Positions 59,482 to 64,000 of a stretch of 64,000 nucleotides of DNA are shown here, in pieces. How positions within the stretch are numbered: the stretch's first letter is position 1; the number at the start of each line of letters is the position of its first letter. The position numbers and the translations under genes were made by a program. Source of the DNA: Luteolibacter rhizosphaerae. GTDB taxonomy: Bacteria; Verrucomicrobiota; Verrucomicrobiia; Verrucomicrobiales; Akkermansiaceae. A model generated the notes under the pieces. The model saw only the letters and a program-made list of their open reading frames with translations. It was not told where the DNA came from and ran no database searches. The DNA is taken from contig NZ_JAPDDR010000015.1 of the NCBI RefSeq assembly GCF_025950095.1, positions 55,457 to 119,456 of the forward strand. Reading direction: 5' to 3'.

Positions 59482-62121
59482 ATGAAATTTCGCGCCGGGA
59501 AGCCGGTTCTCTGGACCCTCATCGCCACCGCGGGCCTTTCGGCGGCAGCGGTCGAGAATCTGTCCAAGGAACAGTCTCCGGATATCCCCGCGCAGATCGC
59601 CCGGCTTTCCGACGATTCCTACTCGGTTCGCGAGCTCGCGACTCGTGATCTCTGGTCCCTCGGCGAGGCGGCCCTGCCCGAGCTCCAACTCGCCGCCCGC
59701 GGGCGTGACCCGGAGGCCGCTATCCGCGCCCGCGATCTCGTCCGCAAGATCGAACTCGGCATCCTTCCCGACAGCTCGCCCAAAATCGTCGATCTGGTGA
59801 TGCGTTACGATCAGGGCTCCCGGGACATGCGCCAGCGCGTGATCCGCGATCTGCGGAACGAACGCGCCTTCCGCCAGATCCTCAAGCTCTACGCTCTCGA
59901 GAAGGATCGCGAAGCTCTTTCGATGCTCGAAGTCGAGGTGCAGGGCGTGGCCCTCGATGCCGCCCGCGAGTGCCTCGGATCGGACCAGCCGGACATCAAA
60001 AGTGCCTTCGAGTACCTGAAGATGGCCCGGCCCCGTGCCACCGAATACATGGCCATCGCCAGTCTCCATCGCGCCACCGGCACCTTGGACAAGGCGCTGC
60101 AGGAGGCACCGGAGAAGGATCACCTGCTGCGCTTCTGCCTTCTCGCGACTTCCGGCCGTTTGCAGGAAGCCGCGGATGAGGCGGACCAGGCCGGTCTCGA
60201 TATCCTCTCCGCCCGCGTGCGCATGCTTGGCGGGGATCCCTTGCCATGGCTGGCACTCGCCCCCTCTTCACCCCAGTCTTCCCAGTCCTCGGGCTTGCCT
60301 GCTTACCGCGAGATCGCGGTCGCCCTCTGGAGCGGCGGCCAAGCTCCTCCGGAGGAGTTGAAGGAACTTCGGAGGCAGGCTCGCTCCGGCGATGAAGATG
60401 ATCAGCTCAGGGCCGCACTGCTGCTCTTTCTTATCGGCGACCACATCGAGGCGCAGGGGGTCCTGAACCGGCTGCATCCGAATGCGGCCATGACCCATTT
60501 CGATGCCATCGAGGATGTGGATTCCGCGCTGAAGGCCATCGGCCTTGATCCCGCCGCCCCCGATTACACCGCTTGGGCCGCCAAGCGATTCCAAGTCTTC
60601 CTCGAAGCGCCGGAGACGGAGCGCAACGAGCTCCTCGACCTCGAAACCCTCGGCGCCTTCCTCGAACGTCGCGGACTCTACAAGGAGCTTGAAGCTGCCT
60701 TCGTGCCGCCCTTGCTGAAGCTCGCGGAGGAGAATCAGGACGACTTCCTGATGCTGATCACCCGCCTCTTCCCGCAGGGCTCGGAGGACGAATCTCCTCC
60801 CGTGATCCGCCCGGTCCTCAAGGCGGCTTCGGCTTATGCCGGCGACGATGAAGTGCGCTGGGTGCAGGTCGTGGAGCACCTCTTCGATTCCTACGGGAAT
60901 CCTGCCCAGATCTGGACTTGGCTCGCCCAGATGGAGCCGGAGCTGGACCGTGCGGCGCGCCTCGATCTGCTGGCACGGCTTCACTTCCTGCTCCCGGATC
61001 CCGACGATCAGCGTCGCGTCTTCCAAAAGAAGGTTTGGGCTCTGATCTCGAAGGAGGAGAAGGCCGATCGCAAGCGCATGGTGGAGACCCTGATCGCCAC
61101 CGTCTCCACCAAGAAGGATCCGGCCCTGCTCCTCGATTGCATCGCCGAGCTGGAGGATGCCGAGGGCGCACGCTTCGGCTGGGACCGCTACAAGGGTGAG
61201 GCCTTCATGCTGCTCGGACGTTGGGACGAAGCCGCGAACCTCTGGCTTGCGAGGGCCAAGGATGACCCGGGCATTTCCTACTACCATGTCCGCGCCGCCG
61301 TTTGCCTGCGCCGTGCCGGCAAGGAAAGCGCCGCGCTTGAGCAGGAGGCGAAGGTGGATCTGCTCGCTCTCGGCGAAACCCGGATCCTGCGGGATTGCGC
61401 GGAGGTTTATGCCGCCAACGGTGACTTCGCCCGTGCCCGGGCCTGTTGGCAGCGGGCCGCGAATGAATGCACCGGCGACCATTTGAACTTCTCCTGGGTT
61501 GTCAATGAACTCACGGACTACGCCTTGGCTGAATCGGATTGGAAAACCGCCGCGACTCTTCGCGAGGCCCGCTTGCTGGAGCGCGCCATGGTGTCGGAAA
61601 AAACCGCCTACGCCTCCGCCATCTGTCTGAAGGAGCGGGTCGAGAGTGATCTCATGCGCGGCTTTGCCCTGCTCTCCCGCGATCGCAGCCGCGCCCTCGA
61701 AATGATTCGCCCCGCCTTGGACAAGCCCTTCGCGGACACCGCTCTGGCCGACTACTTCTTCGAGCCCATGCGTGGGGCCGGTCTCGTCAGCCTTCACGAC
61801 GAAGCCTTCGAGAAACTCTGGAATCACCTCCAGCCCGTCATCGCCCGTTTCCCCGCCTGCGAGAACGTCCAGAACTCCGCCGCCTGGCTGGCGTCCCGTG
61901 CCACCCGTCGCCTCGATGAGGCCGGCAAACTGCTCGAAAACGTCCTCAAGACCAGCCCGCGGCAAGGCGCCTATCTCGATACCATGGCCGAAGTCCATTT
62001 CGCCCGCGGTGATCGCGAGAAGGCCGTCGAGTTCTCTCAAAAGGCCCTCGCCGAGGAGCCGGACGACGCCCAGCTCCTCCGCCAGCACCAGCGCTTCGTC
62101 AGCGGCCCGCTGCCAAAGTAG
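59482..62121 (+). CDS. Large exported helical-repeat (TPR/HEAT-like) protein
   Basis: An 879-residue protein with a signal-like N-terminus (VLWTLIATAGLSAAA). Residues about 35-90 look like a HEAT-type unit (SVRELATRDLWSLGEAALPELQ). The rest is made of paired helices with TPR-like spacing, for example YMAIASLHRATGTLDKALQEA, YLDTMAEVHFARGDREKAVEFSQKAL and LLEDVLKTSPRQ-type segments at the C-terminus. No enzymatic domain is visible. Similar large tetratricopeptide proteins are numerous in Verrucomicrobia; the partner and function are unknown. It is monocistronic, 140 nt after the sirtuin gene. Confidence 0.8.
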   Translation: MKFRAGKPVLWTLIATAGLSAAAVENLSKEQSPDIPAQIARLSDDSYSVRELATRDLWSLGEAALPELQLAARGRDPEAAIRARDLVRKIELGILPDSSPKIVDLVMRYDQGSRDMRQRVIRDLRNERAFRQILKLYALEKDREALSMLEVEVQGVALDAARECLGSDQPDIKSAFEYLKMARPRATEYMAIASLHRATGTLDKALQEAPEKDHLLRFCLLATSGRLQEAADEADQAGLDILSARVRMLGGDPLPWLALAPSSPQSSQSSGLPAYREIAVALWSGGQAPPEELKELRRQARSGDEDDQLRAALLLFLIGDHIEAQGVLNRLHPNAAMTHFDAIEDVDSALKAIGLDPAAPDYTAWAAKRFQVFLEAPETERNELLDLETLGAFLERRGLYKELEAAFVPPLLKLAEENQDDFLMLITRLFPQGSEDESPPVIRPVLKAASAYAGDDEVRWVQVVEHLFDSYGNPAQIWTWLAQMEPELDRAARLDLLARLHFLLPDPDDQRRVFQKKVWALISKEEKADRKRMVETLIATVSTKKDPALLLDCIAELEDAEGARFGWDRYKGEAFMLLGRWDEAANLWLARAKDDPGISYYHVRAAVCLRRAGKESAALEQEAKVDLLALGETRILRDCAEVYAANGDFARARACWQRAANECTGDHLNFSWVVNELTDYALAESDWKTAATLREARLLERAMVSEKTAYASAICLKERVESDLMRGFALLSRDRSRALEMIRPALDKPFADTALADYFFEPMRGAGLVSLHDEAFEKLWNHLQPVIARFPACENVQNSAAWLASRATRRLDEAGKLLENVLKTSPRQGAYLDTMAEVHFARGDREKAVEFSQKALAEEPDDAQLLRQHQRFVSGPLPK

Positions 62122-62181
62122 CACCTAGGGTTTGGGATCAGCGGCTCGCCACCCTTGGCACCAGTGCCGCGGCCCTTTCCC

Positions 62182-62541
62182 TCAGTAGAAGAACTCCCGG
62201 TAAACTACCGTCCCGCAGCCGCCGATCCACAGCAGCATCGAGAGCGTGGTCCCCCAGATAAAGATCCGGTAGATCGGGATCAGACCCCAGAACCAGCGGA
62301 AGTGTGCCACGCCCGCCGCGGCCAGATAGCAGAGCGCCAGGATTCTGGCGCTCTCACCCCGGAGGGTCGCCCCGCCTGCTTTCCCCGGCCACCAGATCAT
62401 CTCCTTGGAAAATCCTTTCCAAGCATACCACGCCACGGCCGCCGGAAGGAGGATCCCCAGAAAGATCATCCTCACCCGGCCTCCCTGGCCCGGAGGGTGG
62501 GCCAGATCCGTCGCCTCCTCGTAAGCTCGATCCCGCCTCAT
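62182..62541 (-). CDS. Small multi-pass membrane protein
   Basis: A 119-residue protein with three hydrophobic segments (MIFLGILLPAAVAWYAW at 25-41; ARILALCYLAAAGVAHFRW; IYRIFIWGTTLSMLLWIGG). The basic N-terminal extension before residue 25 may not be translated; an alternative ATG lies at 62469. No family recognised. It lies 53 nt downstream of the exonuclease gene and may be on the same transcript. Confidence 0.6.
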   Translation of the reverse strand: MRRDRAYEEATDLAHPPGQGGRVRMIFLGILLPAAVAWYAWKGFSKEMIWWPGKAGGATLRGESARILALCYLAAAGVAHFRWFWGLIPIYRIFIWGTTLSMLLWIGGCGTVVYREFFY

Positions 62542-62594
62542 TCGTCTGCCTTTCCCTCGCTACCTGCTACTCGCTACCGCCACTTCCCCACTTC

Positions 62595-63356
62595 TCACCC
62601 CAGCGTCAGCACCACGGGACAATGGTCCGACCCCGTCACATGCGGATGGATCGCCGCATCCTTCATGCTGCCGATGATTCCCTTGGAAGCGCCGAAGTAG
62701 TCGATCCGCCAGCCCACGTTCCGGGCTCGGGCCCCGCCGCGCAGGCTCCACCACGAGTAGGCATCCTTCTTGTCCGGGTAGAAATGCCGGAAGCTATCGT
62801 GGAAGCCGCTTCCCAGCAGCAGCCCGAATCCCGCCCGCTCCTGGTCACTGAACCCCGCGCTCTTCCGGTTCTCCTTCGGCCGGGCGATATCGATCTCCTC
62901 GTGCGCCACGTTCAGATCCCCGCAGAAGATCACCGGCTTTCCGCTCTTCTCCAGCGCATTCAGATACAGGCGGAAGGCCTCGTCCCACTCCATCCGGTAA
63001 GGCAGCCGCCGCAGCTCGTCTTGCGAGTTCGGCGTATAGACGTTCACCAGGAAGAAATCCGGATACTCCAGAGTCAGCACCCGGCCCTCCTTGTCGTGGT
63101 AGTCGATCCCCATTCCCATCCGCACGTTCAGCGGCTCCTCCCGCGTGAATACCGCCACCCCCGAGTAGCCCGGCTTCTCCGCCGAGTTCCAGAACGAGTG
63201 ATAGCCCCCGAACTCCAGCGGTAGCTGCACCTGCTCCGGCCGTGCCTTCGTCTCCTGCAGGCAGAGGATCTCCGGCTTCTCCGAGGCCAGATAATCCGGC
63301 AACCCCTTGCCAAGGGCCGAGCGCACACCATTCACATTCCAAGAGATCAGCTTCAT
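62595..63356 (-). CDS. xth: Exodeoxyribonuclease III (AP endonuclease)
   Basis: A 253-residue DNA repair nuclease of the ExoIII/APE1 family. Motifs in order: ISWNVNGVRSAL, LCLQETKA (metal Glu), YTPNSQDELRRLPYRMEWD, FCGDLNVAHEEIDIARP (catalytic Asp and Asn), GWRIDYF and SDHCPVVL (catalytic Asp-His). The ATG at 63356 (MKLISWN) is the normal start; codons upstream to 63473 are spurious. Length is typical (about 255). Cytoplasmic; cleaves abasic sites and degrades 3' ends. Confidence 0.95.
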   Translation of the reverse strand: MKLISWNVNGVRSALGKGLPDYLASEKPEILCLQETKARPEQVQLPLEFGGYHSFWNSAEKPGYSGVAVFTREEPLNVRMGMGIDYHDKEGRVLTLEYPDFFLVNVYTPNSQDELRRLPYRMEWDEAFRLYLNALEKSGKPVIFCGDLNVAHEEIDIARPKENRKSAGFSDQERAGFGLLLGSGFHDSFRHFYPDKKDAYSWWSLRGGARARNVGWRIDYFGASKGIIGSMKDAAIHPHVTGSDHCPVVLTLG

Positions 63357-63477
63357 CCCCCTCACCAAACCCCGGCAGGGCAGGGGACTCAAGCAAAGTC
63401 CCAGCCCTCTCCACCCGGGAGCGCGGAGCCTCCGGCCCGCAGAAGCCACCCCGGCAGCTACAGTCACCCTCATGTAG

Positions 63478-63499
63478 CGGAAGGACCCTCGTCCTTCCG
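63478..63499. repeat. REP-like hairpin
   Basis: Perfect 9-bp arms CGGAAGGAC and GTCCTTCCG with a CCTC loop. One of three short palindromes in the terminal gene-free region. Confidence 0.5.
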
Positions 63500-63744
63500 G
63501 CTGCTCGCGTCCGCCCCAAGGAGAGCCACCCCCTTTGCTCTAACGCCCTCCCGGGAGCGCGGACTTCAGTCCGCCCGAGCTTCGGGTAAAGCCAAGCCCG
63601 CCACCCGATCCCCGTCCATTATCTACTACATGAATAGTAATAAAACAATCGCCCTTCCCGCCGATCAAGCAGGGCAGGGGACTCGTCCCCGCCCGACCAT
63701 CCTCCAACTACTACACCCCTAGTATCAATCCTCCCTCCGCCCAC

Positions 63745-63771
63745 TTTCCGTGTCTTCCGTGTATTCCGTGG
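63745..63771. repeat. TTCCGTG-type dispersed repeat
   Basis: Three near-repeats of TTCCGTG in 27 nt, directly followed by the tandem array. Related in type to the inverted element at 2971-3097. Confidence 0.45.
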
Positions 63772-63787
63772 TTCCTCCTCCTCCTCC

Positions 63788-63841
63788 GCCATCCGCGCCA
63801 TCCGCGCCATCCGCGCCATCCGCGCCATCCGCGCCATCCGC
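63788..63841. repeat. Six-copy 9-bp tandem repeat (GCCATCCGC)
   Basis: Six perfect adjacent copies of GCCATCCGC. A multiple-of-three unit could be coding, but the surrounding frames are not protein-like on either strand. Confidence 0.85.
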
Positions 63842-64000
63842 GGTAAAACACCTCCAGCTCCCGATCCACCCCTCGAAAACCCGATCCACAGACATTTCCA
63901 GACCTTTCCCGCCTCGAAACCACCCCCTCAACCCTCCGTTTCACCCCGTGTGACGGCAATTTCACCCCTTCCGACGCCCCGGAACCGTCCGGATCTGCAT

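Larger units (their letters stand above)
63357..64000. other. 644-bp gene-free region rich in palindromes and repeats
   Basis: No frame has protein character. It contains a 9-bp-arm hairpin at 63478-63499 (CGGAAGGAC / GTCCTTCCG), GCGGAC-TTCA-GTCCGC at 63559-63574, and a GGGGAC/GTCCCC palindrome at 63672-63694 whose left half also occurs near 63375. A TTCCGTG-type stretch lies at 63745-63771 and the 9-bp tandem array at 63788. The last 100 nt may lie before a gene beyond the window. Confidence 0.6.

Noticed and set aside
63788..63841. Tandem repeat considered as CRISPR array or coding repeat
   Set aside because: Units are 9 bp with no spacers, and frames across it encode only simple repeats without a plausible gene.

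Overview
The window looks like a chromosomal segment of a GC-rich Gram-negative bacterium, most likely a Verrucomicrobiota member of the Luteolibacter/Haloferula type. This is inferred from a PEP-CTERM protein, a DUF1080 protein, several TIM-barrel sugar isomerase plus Gfo/Idh/MocA pairs, a large alpha-2-macroglobulin, a TonB-dependent receptor, and palindromic repeats in the spacers. I identified genes by reading translations and motifs, without database searches.

Layout. 1-5300: an M16 zinc protease cut by the left edge, tRNA-Leu(CAG), a PEP-CTERM protein, a DUF1080 protein, and a repeat-rich spacer. 5362-19469: a siderophore locus. It has a MATE exporter, two IucA/IucC-type (NIS) synthetases, an AMP-ligase, a fused carrier protein/AsbE protein and a 3-dehydroshikimate dehydratase. 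A TonB receptor and an ABC ATPase/FtsX permease pair follow. The six biosynthetic functions match asbABCDEF of the Bacillus petrobactin pathway in order. The expected chemistry is 3-dehydroshikimate to 3,4-dihydroxybenzoate (AsbF), activation (AsbC), loading on AsbD, transfer to spermidine (AsbE) and condensation on citrate (AsbA/AsbB).

19610-34117: alpha-2-macroglobulin, Tex, a C39-like peptidase, thiG, two DUF2071 proteins, malate dehydrogenase, an FtsB/DivIC-like protein and a hypoxanthine phosphoribosyltransferase. 34127-42596: carbohydrate genes, namely three TIM-barrel isomerases, two Gfo/Idh/MocA oxidoreductases, an MFS transporter, a DapA-family lyase and a LacI regulator with a likely operator at 38579-38592. 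42689-46174: pyrH-frr flanked by two exported or anchored proteins of unknown function.

46223-48340: a small accessory region at tRNA-Ser(TGA). The tRNA is intact, but its 3' end and its 5' half plus flank recur as degenerate copies on either side of two unknown genes, one of clearly lower GC. 48337-63356: a lipoprotein, a metzincin with a ricin-type lectin tail, hisC, an unusual 1154-residue zinc-ribbon/coiled-coil/membrane protein, mnmE, a CobB-type sirtuin, a large repeat-rich exported protein and exonuclease III. 63357-64000 holds no gene, only palindromes and a six-copy 9-bp tandem repeat.
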